Of a stretch of DNA of 10,597 bases, positions 5,900 to 10,597 are shown piece after piece. The DNA lies in contig JAHIVR010000153.1 of NCBI GenBank assembly GCA_018816625.1, positions 1-10,597 on the forward strand, given 5' to 3'. Made by a program: the position numbers and the translations under genes. Under the pieces are notes generated by a model that was given only the letters and a program-made list of their open reading frames with translations, was not told the DNA's origin and made no database searches. This DNA comes from Nanobdellota archaeon (GTDB lineage Archaea > Nanobdellota > Nanobdellia > Pacearchaeales > GW2011-AR1). How positions within the stretch are numbered: the first letter of the stretch is position 1; every line of letters begins with the position of its first letter.

Positions 5900-6676
5900 T
5901 TAAGTTGGACAGCAATGGACATAGACTACTAAGATTGTGCCTCCATAATTAGTTGCTTCGTCTCTACATCTCCATTCACTAGCACAACCACTCGCACTCC
6001 CATCGCAAGCCCAATCCCACACAAACTGACTAGATCTAAAGTTATTAGTGTCTCTACAAACATTACCTGATGAATCTGAACAAGCAACCATATTTGCACC
6101 ACAATAAGTTGTTGGGTGAGGTGTTTGCTCTGTTGGAGTTGGTACTGAAACCCATTGTCCTCCAACACCTGTTGGAATTCCACAATTTATTTCTCCATTA
6201 CTTATTCCAGTAACAAATTGCCCAATAGGACAAGTCCCAATAGTACCTACCCTTAAAGTAACATCTCCACTGGTTCCACCACCACTTAAACCAGTTCCTG
6301 CAATTACACCAGTTATGTCTCCTCCCCCACCAGCTCCACCCACTGGTTCACAAACAACTGTTCCGTCAGCATTAATTACCCTTATGGCTGTGTCTTGATC
6401 GCAAACCCCCATAACTCTTCTCTGCAAAGAATTAATATCAACGCTTAATAAATCTACACAAGCCCAACCACCCCCAGTCCACTGCAAAACCTGGTTAACA
6501 TTGCATGGCAAGGGGGGAGCTAACTCTCCTGCAGAATGTCCAAAAACCTGTGGATCATCTGAACCAAAAGCATTTATCCCTATAGCAGCTAAAATCAAAA
6601 CAGCAATTGTCACAATAGTATAAACAAACCTATTAGAAAAATTAATCTCAACTCTTTTCCCAATTCCAATCCTCAT
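5900..6676 (-). CDS. Cysteine-rich secreted/surface protein with a tail-fibre-like segment
   Basis: A 258-residue protein with a basic N-terminus and one hydrophobic segment at about 17-36 (FVYTIVTIAVLILAAIGINA), a signal anchor or uncleaved signal. The rest is extracellular in style: a QVLQWTGGGWACVD segment (62-75), then VINADGTVVCEPV (100-112). A glycine-rich stretch, DITGVIAGTGLSGGGTSGDV (120-139), resembles repeats in phage tail fibres and bacterial adhesins. The Cys-rich C-terminal third includes CDGSASGCASEWRC. Fourteen cysteines occur after the anchor, so disulfides are likely. Its role is unknown; attachment or host contact is an inference. The 5' end abuts an AG/CT dinucleotide repeat between start codon and TATA box, which could make expression variable. 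The base composition is noticeably richer in G+C than its neighbours. Confidence 0.8.
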   Translation of the reverse strand: MRIGIGKRVEINFSNRFVYTIVTIAVLILAAIGINAFGSDDPQVFGHSAGELAPPLPCNVNQVLQWTGGGWACVDLLSVDINSLQRRVMGVCDQDTAIRVINADGTVVCEPVGGAGGGGDITGVIAGTGLSGGGTSGDVTLRVGTIGTCPIGQFVTGISNGEINCGIPTGVGGQWVSVPTPTEQTPHPTTYCGANMVACSDSSGNVCRDTNNFRSSQFVWDWACDGSASGCASEWRCRDEATNYGGTILVVYVHCCPT

Positions 6677-6681
6677 GCAAA

Positions 6682-6699
6682 AGAGAGAGAGAGAGAGAG
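6682..6699. repeat. AG/CT dinucleotide repeat (9 units) in the surface-protein promoter
   Basis: Eighteen bases of pure AG (CT on the coding strand) lie between the TATA box at 6700-6707 and the start codon at 6676. Tracts of this kind change length by replication slippage. Here each gained or lost unit would shift the spacing between TATA box and start codon by 2 bp. Confidence 0.9.
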
Positions 6700-6707
6700 T
6701 TTAAATA
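6700..6707 (-). promoter_or_regulatory. TATA box of the surface-protein gene
   Basis: The minus strand reads TATTTAAA, centred about 27 nt before the ATG at 6676. It overlaps the TAA stop of the RHH gene (6701-6703). With the present repeat length, transcription would begin at or next to the start codon. Confidence 0.6.
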
Positions 6708-6922
6708 CTTTTTCCAAATTTAAACTTCTCCTCAATTATTCTTGAAATTGGCTTACCCGTCTTTTCTCTTAATTTTTTCAATTTATTAATAGTATCCACC
6801 GATAAAGTTATATCTATTCTTTTCCTTTGAAAAGGAAGCTCTCCGGTCTTATCGTATCTTTCTAAAATTTCAAAGGCTTCTTTATTCTCTTTCAATATTT
6901 TTTTAATTTCATTTAATTGCAT
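6701..6922 (-). CDS. Ribbon-helix-helix protein, probable antitoxin of the Doc toxin
   Basis: A 73-residue protein. Residues 33-70 (RKRIDITLSVDTINKLKKLREKTGKPISRIIEEKFK) show the ribbon-helix-helix pattern: a short basic/hydrophobic strand, then two helices separated by TGKPIS. Such domains dimerise and bind operator DNA. The N-terminal helix (1-30, LNEIKKILKENKEAFEILE) may contact the toxin. The start overlaps the end of the doc gene by 14 nt, so the two are translationally coupled. The order is toxin first, antitoxin second, the reverse of phd-doc. A TATA-like element inside doc, 27 nt upstream, could give the antitoxin a separate supply. RHH assignment is good from the pattern; antitoxin role is inferred from context. 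Confidence 0.75.
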   Translation of the reverse strand: MQLNEIKKILKENKEAFEILERYDKTGELPFQRKRIDITLSVDTINKLKKLREKTGKPISRIIEEKFKFGKSI

Positions 6923-7244
6923 TTTTTAATCTCTGTTCAATATTTCTTATATCTTGGATATTTTGCTTTGCAATTGAGACAATGTGATGTAATGACAAAT
7001 CCCTATTCATTTGCTTATTAGACTCTTTTGCAAATGCAAAAGCAACAAACATTGCCGTCCTTTTATTTCCATCTGAAAAAGGATGATCCACCAAAATAGC
7101 CCGCCACAAATAAGCTAATTTTTTATATTTCCCAAGTTTTCTATTTTTAAACCTATCAAAAGCAAAATCTAAGCTAGAACCACTTCTAAGATTCCCTCCA
7201 AATCCATTATTTATCCTTAACAAATCTTCCTTACCAATATCCAT
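6909..7244 (-). CDS. doc: Doc-like Fic-fold toxin
   Basis: A 111-residue protein containing HPFSDGNKRT (residues 54-63 from this start). This is the Fic/Doc active-site loop HxFx(D/E)xNxxR in its Doc form, with Lys where AMP-transferring Fic proteins have Gly. In phage P1 Doc this variant phosphorylates elongation factor EF-Tu and halts translation; the archaeal target would be the equivalent factor, by inference. The preceding helix DLLRINNGFGG and FAFDRF...YLWRAILVD match the family. An upstream ATG at 7346 would give 145 residues. I prefer 7244 because a strong TATA box lies 27 nt upstream, the P1 Doc N-terminus aligns there, and the longer form overlaps the start of the divergent 7333 gene. 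The Met at 7250 is another option. It overlaps the antitoxin gene by 14 nt. Confidence 0.88.
   Translation of the reverse strand: MDIGKEDLLRINNGFGGNLRSGSSLDFAFDRFKNRKLGKYKKLAYLWRAILVDHPFSDGNKRTAMFVAFAFAKESNKQMNRDLSLHHIVSIAKQNIQDIRNIEQRLKNAIK
6947..6952 (-). promoter_or_regulatory. Possible internal TATA box for the RHH antitoxin
   Basis: The minus strand reads GA-TATAAG, about 27 nt before the antitoxin ATG at 6922 and inside the doc coding sequence. It would allow antitoxin-only transcripts. In DNA this AT-rich a chance match is quite possible. Confidence 0.25.
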
Positions 7245-7267
7245 ACACATAGATAATAGTAATTTAG

Positions 7268-7275
7268 TATTTAAA
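7268..7275 (-). promoter_or_regulatory. TATA box of the doc/RHH operon
   Basis: The minus strand reads GA-TTTAAATA-C, a near-ideal box A, centred about 27 nt before the ATG at 7244. It is the main argument for the shorter doc start. Confidence 0.55.
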
Positions 7276-7301
7276 TCTTTCCATTTTCTCCACCACCGAC
7301 A

Positions 7302-7309
7302 TATATTAA
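7302..7309 (+). promoter_or_regulatory. TATA box of the 7333 gene
   Basis: tatattaa, centred about 27 nt before the ATG at 7333. It sits back-to-back with the divergent doc promoter, about 30 bp away. Confidence 0.5.
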
Positions 7310-7332
7310 TATTTCTTAAACCTTCTTTTCTA

Positions 7333-7803
7333 ATGGAAAAATTCATACAATATCTTGAGGATGCTCAAAAAAAGATAAAAGCCATAGACCACATGCTTTA
7401 TGTGACATACCCCTTAGTAAGAGACAATCGACTCCTTCTAAAAGTCTTAAACGAATCAAAGATAGCAATAGCAAACTGCATAAACGCCATACTCCAGTAC
7501 GAATACCTGTATAAAAAAATAAAACTCTACAAAGATACCAAATCTAACCTACAAACCTTCATAAACAAATGTTCGCCAAGATGTAATATAACAAAAGAAG
7601 AGATAAAACTAATTCTAGATCTTTTTGAATTAATTGAAAAACATAAAACAAGTCCTTTCGAATTCTCAAAAGGAGACAGAATTTTTATTTTATCAGAAAC
7701 AATGAAGCAGGAATCAGTTTCACTAGAAAAAACAAAACAATTCTTGATATTATCAAAAGATATATTAAAAAAAACTCAAAACTACCTAAAATCGAGTTTT
7801 TAA
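7333..7803 (+). CDS. Helical protein of unknown function, paralog of the 7874 gene (MinD-linked)
   Basis: A 156-residue, lysine-rich, largely helical soluble protein with no membrane segment. It shares a plan with the next gene: an N-terminal IDHMLYVTYPLV motif (residues 18-29; ADHLLYVSLKYT in the neighbour), then a long amphipathic helix ending in INAIL (SIDSIL). After a variable lysine-rich linker comes a middle helix LDLFELIEKHKTSPFEF (about 95-111; LKLYEMFKKIRELRCERIGEF). A strand-like RIFIL and a final helix after SLEKT complete it. I do not recognise a named family. The conserved Asp-His-hydrophobic-Leu-Tyr-Val block may be a functional site. It is followed by its paralog and minD on the same strand, each with a TATA box of its own, so they form a cluster rather than a strict operon. 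Confidence 0.8.
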   Translation: MEKFIQYLEDAQKKIKAIDHMLYVTYPLVRDNRLLLKVLNESKIAIANCINAILQYEYLYKKIKLYKDTKSNLQTFINKCSPRCNITKEEIKLILDLFELIEKHKTSPFEFSKGDRIFILSETMKQESVSLEKTKQFLILSKDILKKTQNYLKSSF

Positions 7804-7810
7804 AGAAAAG

Positions 7811-7818
7811 TATATAAA
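7811..7818 (+). promoter_or_regulatory. TATA box of the 7874 gene
   Basis: tatataaa, a strong box A, but 59 nt from the ATG at 7874. This predicts a 5' untranslated leader of roughly 33 nt, unlike the leaderless pattern elsewhere. An in-frame TGA directly precedes the ATG, so no earlier start is possible. GGTG lies immediately before the start codon, too close to act as a normal Shine-Dalgarno site. Confidence 0.5.
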
Positions 7819-7873
7819 CTTCGACTTCGTGGTTTACTTCGATTCTAATTGGGGATTTAGAAGTTATTGGTGA

Positions 7874-8314
7874 ATGGAAGACATAATAAAAGAAAAAATT
7901 AGTGCTGATCATCTACTTTATGTTAGTTTGAAATACACAAAAACATGTGATGTTATCATGAATTTGCTCATAAGATGGAAGGAGATGATAGACGTAAGTA
8001 TTGATTCAATACTTAGACAAGCTAAAAAGAAAAAAAAGATCTCCTCCATTCCTACAAACCCTGTTGGAAAAATAGAATCGGTAAAAAAATTATTTGCAAA
8101 AGATAAAAATTTTCTAGAGGTTTTAAAATTATACGAAATGTTCAAAAAAATACGTGAGCTCAGATGTGAAAGGATAGGTGAATTTAGAAAAAACGTTAAC
8201 CTAAAAGTCTTCTACCAGGGAAAGGAGATAAACATAAACCTAGAACAACTAAAGATATATTCGGACCAGGTGGAAAAGTTTATAACCTCAACAAAACAAT
8301 TTCTTACATCATAG
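7874..8314 (+). CDS. Helical protein of unknown function, paralog of the 7333 gene (MinD-linked)
   Basis: A 146-residue basic, mostly helical protein collinear with the 7333 product across its whole length. It has ADHLLYVSLKYTKTCDVIMN (residues 11-30), SIDSIL (42-47), a lysine-rich linker (51-55) and LKLYEMFKKI (84-93). GEFRKNVNLKVFY (102-114) corresponds to FEFSKGDRIFIL, and a C-terminal helix closes the protein. Overall identity is low, so the duplication is old and the two probably have distinct roles, perhaps as partners in a heterodimer. It lies 43 nt upstream of minD on the same strand. No transmembrane segment or known catalytic motif is visible. A role with MinD in positioning something at the membrane is only a context-based guess. 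Confidence 0.8.
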   Translation: MEDIIKEKISADHLLYVSLKYTKTCDVIMNLLIRWKEMIDVSIDSILRQAKKKKKISSIPTNPVGKIESVKKLFAKDKNFLEVLKLYEMFKKIRELRCERIGEFRKNVNLKVFYQGKEININLEQLKIYSDQVEKFITSTKQFLTS

Positions 8315-8323
8315 ACATAAAGG

Positions 8324-8332
8324 TTTTTAAAT
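8324..8332 (+). promoter_or_regulatory. TATA box of minD
   Basis: tttttaaat, preceded by aaagg, centred 30 nt before the ATG at 8358. Transcription should begin within a few bases of the start codon. Confidence 0.6.
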
Positions 8333-8357
8333 TACCTGACTCTATAAAAATTACAAA

Positions 8358-9134
8358 ATGAAAAAAGTAATTGTAATTACCTCTGGTAAGGGGGGTGTAG
8401 GAAAGACTACTACCGCCATAAACCTGGGTGCTGCCATGAATTATTTTGGAGAGAGTGTGCTTATTATAGACGGTAATTTATCAACACCAAACATAGGTCT
8501 ACACTTAAACGCGCCAGAAGTTCCAATAGACTTAAACCAAGTACTAAATCAAAAAGCCGAGGCTTATGAGGCGGTATACGAACACGAATCCGGGATGAAA
8601 ATAATGCCTTCTTCTCTATCTATAAAAGAACTTAGAAAACTAATGCCAGAAAAACTTAAAGATTTCAAAAAAGACTTCAAAAAGATATCTGACTGGGTAA
8701 TAGTTGATGGTGCGGCTGGTTTGGGGGAAGAGGCCCAGGGTGCAATAAATATGGCAGACGAATTAATAATAGTTACAAACCCAGAAATAGCGGCAATAAC
8801 AGACGCTCTAAAAACAATAAAACTTGCAGAACAAAAAAACAAACCAATAATGGGGGTAATAGTTACAAAAGTGAAAAAAAATAACATAGAAATGGATCCG
8901 GAAACTGTAAGAGATATGTTAGAAACAACAATATTGGGAATGATTCCAGAAGACCTTGACGTTGCAAGATCTCTAAGTCTTAAAGATGCCGTAGTCCACA
9001 CACATCCAAAATCAATTCCAGCGAGAGCATATAAGGAAATCGCAGCTGCTCTTCTTGACATTGAGTATGATTCCAATAAAGACAAAGAATCTCTTTTAAA
9101 AAGAATGTTAAAAAAATTAGGATTGAAGAGTTAA
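8358..9134 (+). CDS. minD: MinD-family P-loop ATPase
   Basis: A 258-residue deviant-Walker ATPase. The signature GKGGVGKTT spans residues 10-18, with K11 as the signature lysine and K16 as the P-loop lysine. Switch I is around LIIDGNLSTPN (36-45). Walker B is DWVIVD (112-117), followed by GAAGLGEEAQ, where the usual Pro of DxPAG is Ala. The C-terminus KESLLKRMLKKLGL (243-256) is a textbook amphipathic membrane-targeting helix, so it should bind the membrane when dimerised with ATP. Archaeal MinD homologs generally lack MinC and MinE and position other cargo; none is visible here. The two paralogous helical proteins immediately upstream are candidate partners. A DNA-segregation ParA is less likely, given the C-terminal helix and the absence of ParB. 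Confidence 0.95.
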   Translation: MKKVIVITSGKGGVGKTTTAINLGAAMNYFGESVLIIDGNLSTPNIGLHLNAPEVPIDLNQVLNQKAEAYEAVYEHESGMKIMPSSLSIKELRKLMPEKLKDFKKDFKKISDWVIVDGAAGLGEEAQGAINMADELIIVTNPEIAAITDALKTIKLAEQKNKPIMGVIVTKVKKNNIEMDPETVRDMLETTILGMIPEDLDVARSLSLKDAVVHTHPKSIPARAYKEIAAALLDIEYDSNKDKESLLKRMLKKLGLKS

Positions 9135-9151
9135 AACAAAATACAATAATC

Positions 9152-9160
9152 TTTTTAATT
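9152..9160 (+). promoter_or_regulatory. TATA box of the 9181 gene
   Basis: tttttaatt, centred 25 nt before the ATG at 9181, again predicting a leaderless message. The surrounding 45 bases are nearly all A/T, so the exact box is uncertain. Confidence 0.4.
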
Positions 9161-9180
9161 AAAATAAAATCTATTTAATT

Positions 9181-9549
9181 ATGATAGGAACGCATAACAT
9201 AAATAATGATATATGGATTTTTCTAGAAAACAATCAAGAATTTCAATTATTAAAAAACAAAATAATTTTTGGAAAATATATTAATTCGGTAATAAAAGGC
9301 AAATTAGAATTAAAAGTTACAGAAAAATGCACAGAATTAGCAAAATATGAATTTCAAAAAAATAAAGAAAAAATAGTGGGGATAAAAATAGAAATTCATC
9401 CAAAAATGTATTATACACTAGTAAAAGAAGGAGAAATTGAAATCCACTTAGGATATGCTCATATTAACATAACAAAGTGTGGAGAAAAAATACAATTCAA
9501 AGAAAGATTATTATATGACCAGCTTAAAACATTAGAATCACAATGTTAA
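9181..9549 (+). CDS. Small soluble protein of unknown function
   Basis: A 122-residue protein without signal peptide or membrane segment. The pattern suggests a mixed alpha/beta fold: an N-terminal helix (IWIFLENNQEFQLLKNKI) followed by alternating strands (KLELKVTEKC, IVGIKIEIHPKMYYTLV, EIEIHLGYAHINITK). Three cysteines (48, 100, 122) show no metal-site spacing. I do not recognise the family. It is on the same strand as minD, 46 nt downstream, but a TATA box precedes it, so it may be an independent unit. Codon use is strongly AT-biased like its neighbours, giving no sign of recent transfer. Confidence 0.65.
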   Translation: MIGTHNINNDIWIFLENNQEFQLLKNKIIFGKYINSVIKGKLELKVTEKCTELAKYEFQKNKEKIVGIKIEIHPKMYYTLVKEGEIEIHLGYAHINITKCGEKIQFKERLLYDQLKTLESQC

Positions 9550-9566
9550 ATTCAACAATATAAATC

Positions 9567-9574
9567 TTTAAAAA
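9567..9574 (+). promoter_or_regulatory. TATA box of the 9604 gene
   Basis: tttaaaaa, centred about 33 nt before the ATG at 9604, so the transcript would have a leader of only some seven bases. tataaat just upstream (9559-9565) is an alternative. Confidence 0.4.
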
Positions 9575-9603
9575 CCCTCTTTCTCAAGACAAAATAAAGT
9601 AAA

Positions 9604-9801
9604 ATGCCAATAAATTTACCACCCAGGATTGCTTACTTAGTTTCAAAATTCTGTGACAGAAAAAATCATAATCCTGATTGGGATATTGATGATTTCAGAA
9701 AAGAACCAGCAGGAAAAAATATGGAATCATATATTGCTGAGGTAAGAAATCCAAAAGCAGAATTTCCAGAATTTAGAGTAAAATTCAGAAGAAAAGGATA
9801 A
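9604..9801 (+). CDS. Small basic protein of unknown function
   Basis: A 65-residue protein, MPINLPPRIAYLVSKFCDRK... ending in a basic strand-like tail (FPEFRVKFRRKG). The middle is rich in Asp, Asn and Trp (NHNPDWDIDDF). There is no membrane segment and no recognisable zinc or DNA-binding motif. I do not recognise it. The clean start behind a TATA box and the typical amino-acid composition support a real gene. It is convergent with the 9802 gene, and the two stop codons abut with no base between them, so the transcripts must overlap at their 3' ends. Confidence 0.6.
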   Translation: MPINLPPRIAYLVSKFCDRKNHNPDWDIDDFRKEPAGKNMESYIAEVRNPKAEFPEFRVKFRRKG

Positions 9802-10053
9802 TCAACTAACCCTACAACCAACATCAATATCCTTTTCGGGGGTTAAAGGCACAGCATCATTCACAACAGGAATAACTAAACCCCCCCTACCAATTCCCAC
9901 AACAATCTTATCTCCTTTATTTACATCCAAACCTAAATTAATCTGAAAATCCTTTTCGCCACAATTAATAGTAATCTTATCATCAATGTTTTTTATTTGC
10001 CCAATTCTCAACTCTAACTTTGCCCAATTTTTAAATTCAACTATTTCTGTCAT
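9802..10053 (-). CDS. Shortened tRNA-binding-domain paralog
   Basis: An 83-residue protein whose start, MTEIVEFKNWAKLELRIGQI, aligns with the upstream gene's MEEINFDDWSKLDLRVGVIK. The later part (KITINCGEKDFQINLGLDVNKGDKIVVGI) matches the core strands of the EMAP-II/Trbp111 OB fold. Compared with its neighbour it lacks about 30 residues, including the loop PGADKLYKL and the family signature SPRKMRGIESQGM. Those segments contribute to tRNA contact in this family, so it may not bind tRNA alone. A structural partner of the neighbour, or a protein binding something else, is possible. It overlaps the upstream gene by four bases (ATGA), implying translational coupling. The intact, well-spaced frame argues against a decaying pseudogene. 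Confidence 0.75.
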   Translation of the reverse strand: MTEIVEFKNWAKLELRIGQIKNIDDKITINCGEKDFQINLGLDVNKGDKIVVGIGRGGLVIPVVNDAVPLTPEKDIDVGCRVS

Positions 10054-10391
10054 TTTTTAAACTCAATTTTCTCTCCTGCAGAAACATCTAATTTTGGTCT
10101 TATCAAAACAACCTTCTTCTCATCTTCTGAAACAGCAGCAAGTAACATTCCTTGTGACTCTATTCCTCTCATTTTTCTAGGACTTAAATTAACAAACACA
10201 ACAATCTTCTTACCTTTTAATTCCTCAGTAGAATAATATTCTTTTAATCCAGAACATAAAGTTATTTTCTTATCTCCTATATCAACATTAAGCTTGTAAA
10301 GTTTATCAGCCCCAGGAATATCTTCAATATCTTTTATAACTCCGACTCTTAAATCAAGCTTGCTCCAATCATCAAAATTAATTTCTTCCAT
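10050..10391 (-). CDS. Free-standing tRNA-binding protein (EMAP-II/Trbp111-like; MetRS beta-subunit type)
   Basis: A 113-residue single-domain OB-fold protein of the tRNA-binding family found at the C-terminus of some methionyl-tRNA synthetases and as separate proteins in archaea. Diagnostic segments are WSKLDLRVGVIKDIEDIPGA (residues 9-28), ADKLYKLNVDIGD (28-40), ITLCSGLKEYYS (43-54) and the signature SPRKMRGIESQGMLLAA (70-86). Such proteins dimerise and bind the tRNA elbow, often in support of MetRS. No metG is in the window, so the partner is not shown. The start is supported by a TATA box 26 nt upstream, and the next gene is a coupled, shortened paralog. Confidence 0.92.
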   Translation of the reverse strand: MEEINFDDWSKLDLRVGVIKDIEDIPGADKLYKLNVDIGDKKITLCSGLKEYYSTEELKGKKIVVFVNLSPRKMRGIESQGMLLAAVSEDEKKVVLIRPKLDVSAGEKIEFKK

Positions 10392-10412
10392 TAAAAATAC
10401 TAAAAAAAGAAT

Positions 10413-10420
10413 TATTTAAA
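10413..10420 (-). promoter_or_regulatory. TATA box of the tRNA-binding protein operon
   Basis: The minus strand reads GA-TTTAAATA-A, centred about 26 nt before the ATG at 10391. It overlaps the TAA stop of the gene entering from the right edge (10416-10418), the same arrangement as at 6700-6707. Confidence 0.6.
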
Positions 10421-10597
10421 TCTTCTTAAGCATATCTTCTTTTGCCCATTTTCCAAAGGCTTGTGAATGATAAAAAAGATCATCCCCTCCAACTCTCCAT
10501 CTCCACCACCAAACACCCTCAACAGAAACAGGCCTATCAACTATAATTCCTGTTTGCCCCTCATAACTAGGCTGGCCTGATAAAGCACCTCCTGGCG
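10416..10597 (-). CDS. Unrecognised Trp-rich protein, C-terminal end only
   Basis: The last 59 codons of a gene that enters from the right edge. The visible part starts PGGALSGQPSYEGQTGIIVD, continues with a strand-rich segment containing VWWWRWRVGGDDLFYH (residues 28-43) and ends in a short helix (FGKWAKEDMLKKI). Six tryptophans in 59 residues and the Gly/Ser/Gln-rich start resemble extracellular binding or repeat modules, but I cannot name a family. The frame is open to the window edge, and its stop overlaps the next gene's TATA box. Confidence 0.6.
   Translation of the reverse strand, partial: PGGALSGQPSYEGQTGIIVDRPVSVEGVWWWRWRVGGDDLFYHSQAFGKWAKEDMLKKI

Noticed and set aside
7245..7346. 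N-terminal extension of Doc to the ATG at 7346.
   Set aside because: It overlaps the divergent gene's promoter and start, lacks family resemblance (Trp/Arg-rich segment) and has no good TATA box upstream.
7838..7856. T-loop-like ttcgattc suggesting a tRNA.
   Set aside because: The base before the loop is C rather than the required G, the stem does not pair and no acceptor or anticodon arm can be built around it.
7685..7912. Minus-strand open frame of 75 codons across the 7333/7874 gap.
   Set aside because: It overlaps both supported plus-strand genes; its Phe/Ile-rich content is the usual product of reading AT-rich genes backwards.
8564..9085. Minus-strand open frame of 173 codons.
   Set aside because: It is the antisense shadow of minD, rich in Ser and Ala from reverse-complemented codons, with no promoter.
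9802..10053. The short tRNA-binding paralog as a pseudogene.
   Set aside because: The frame is intact, starts with a four-base coupled overlap, and the missing parts are loops rather than a truncation.

Overview
The window looks like an AT-rich chromosomal stretch from an archaeon, most likely a DPANN-type lineage (Woesearchaeota/Pacearchaeota-like). That placement is an inference. It rests on an archaeal-type valyl-tRNA synthetase, Sec61-beta, archaeal NAC-alpha, a TrmB-family regulator, a MinD ATPase and a free-standing tRNA-binding protein. Nearly every transcription unit also has an archaeal TATA box (TTTAAATA-like) centred about 25-28 nt upstream of its start codon, the geometry of leaderless mRNAs. 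No rRNA, tRNA, insertion sequence or CRISPR array is visible, and no gene-free stretch exceeds about 180 bases.

Layout. 1-358 (-): 5' part of an unrecognised gene that runs off the window. 419-1425 (-): an overlapping HEPN / nucleotidyltransferase pair resembling HepT/MntA toxin-antitoxin modules. The module sits directly behind valS and is bracketed by a direct repeat of the last 21 nt of valS (398-418 and 1497-1517), which suggests it was inserted at the valS 3' end. 1497-3845 (-): valS, preceded by a TrmB-like regulator (3870-4619, -). A divergent promoter region with a 24-bp palindrome separates that regulator from a membrane-anchored protein of unknown function (4713-5189, +). 5225-5719 (+): a Sec61-beta / NAC-alpha operon for cotranslational protein targeting. 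5900-6676 (-): a cysteine-rich surface protein with a tail-fibre-like segment, whose promoter spacer is a 9-unit AG/CT dinucleotide repeat. 6701-7244 (-): a Doc (Fic-fold) toxin with an overlapping ribbon-helix-helix antitoxin. 7333-9134 (+): two divergent paralogous helical proteins followed by minD. 9181-9801 (+): two small unrecognised proteins. 9802-10391 (-): two overlapping tRNA-binding-domain paralogs. 10416-10597 (-): 3' end of an unrecognised Trp-rich gene.

How the genes work together. Housekeeping blocks (valS; Sec61-beta/NAC; minD; tRNA-binding proteins) alternate with accessory modules (MNT/HEPN, Doc/RHH, the surface protein). The strongest candidates for something undescribed are: the paralog pair coupled to MinD; the valS-tail repeat around the HEPN/MNT module, whose HEPN active-site His is replaced by Tyr; the dinucleotide repeat placed to vary surface-protein expression; and the tandem tRNA-binding proteins, one of which has lost the family's signature loop.
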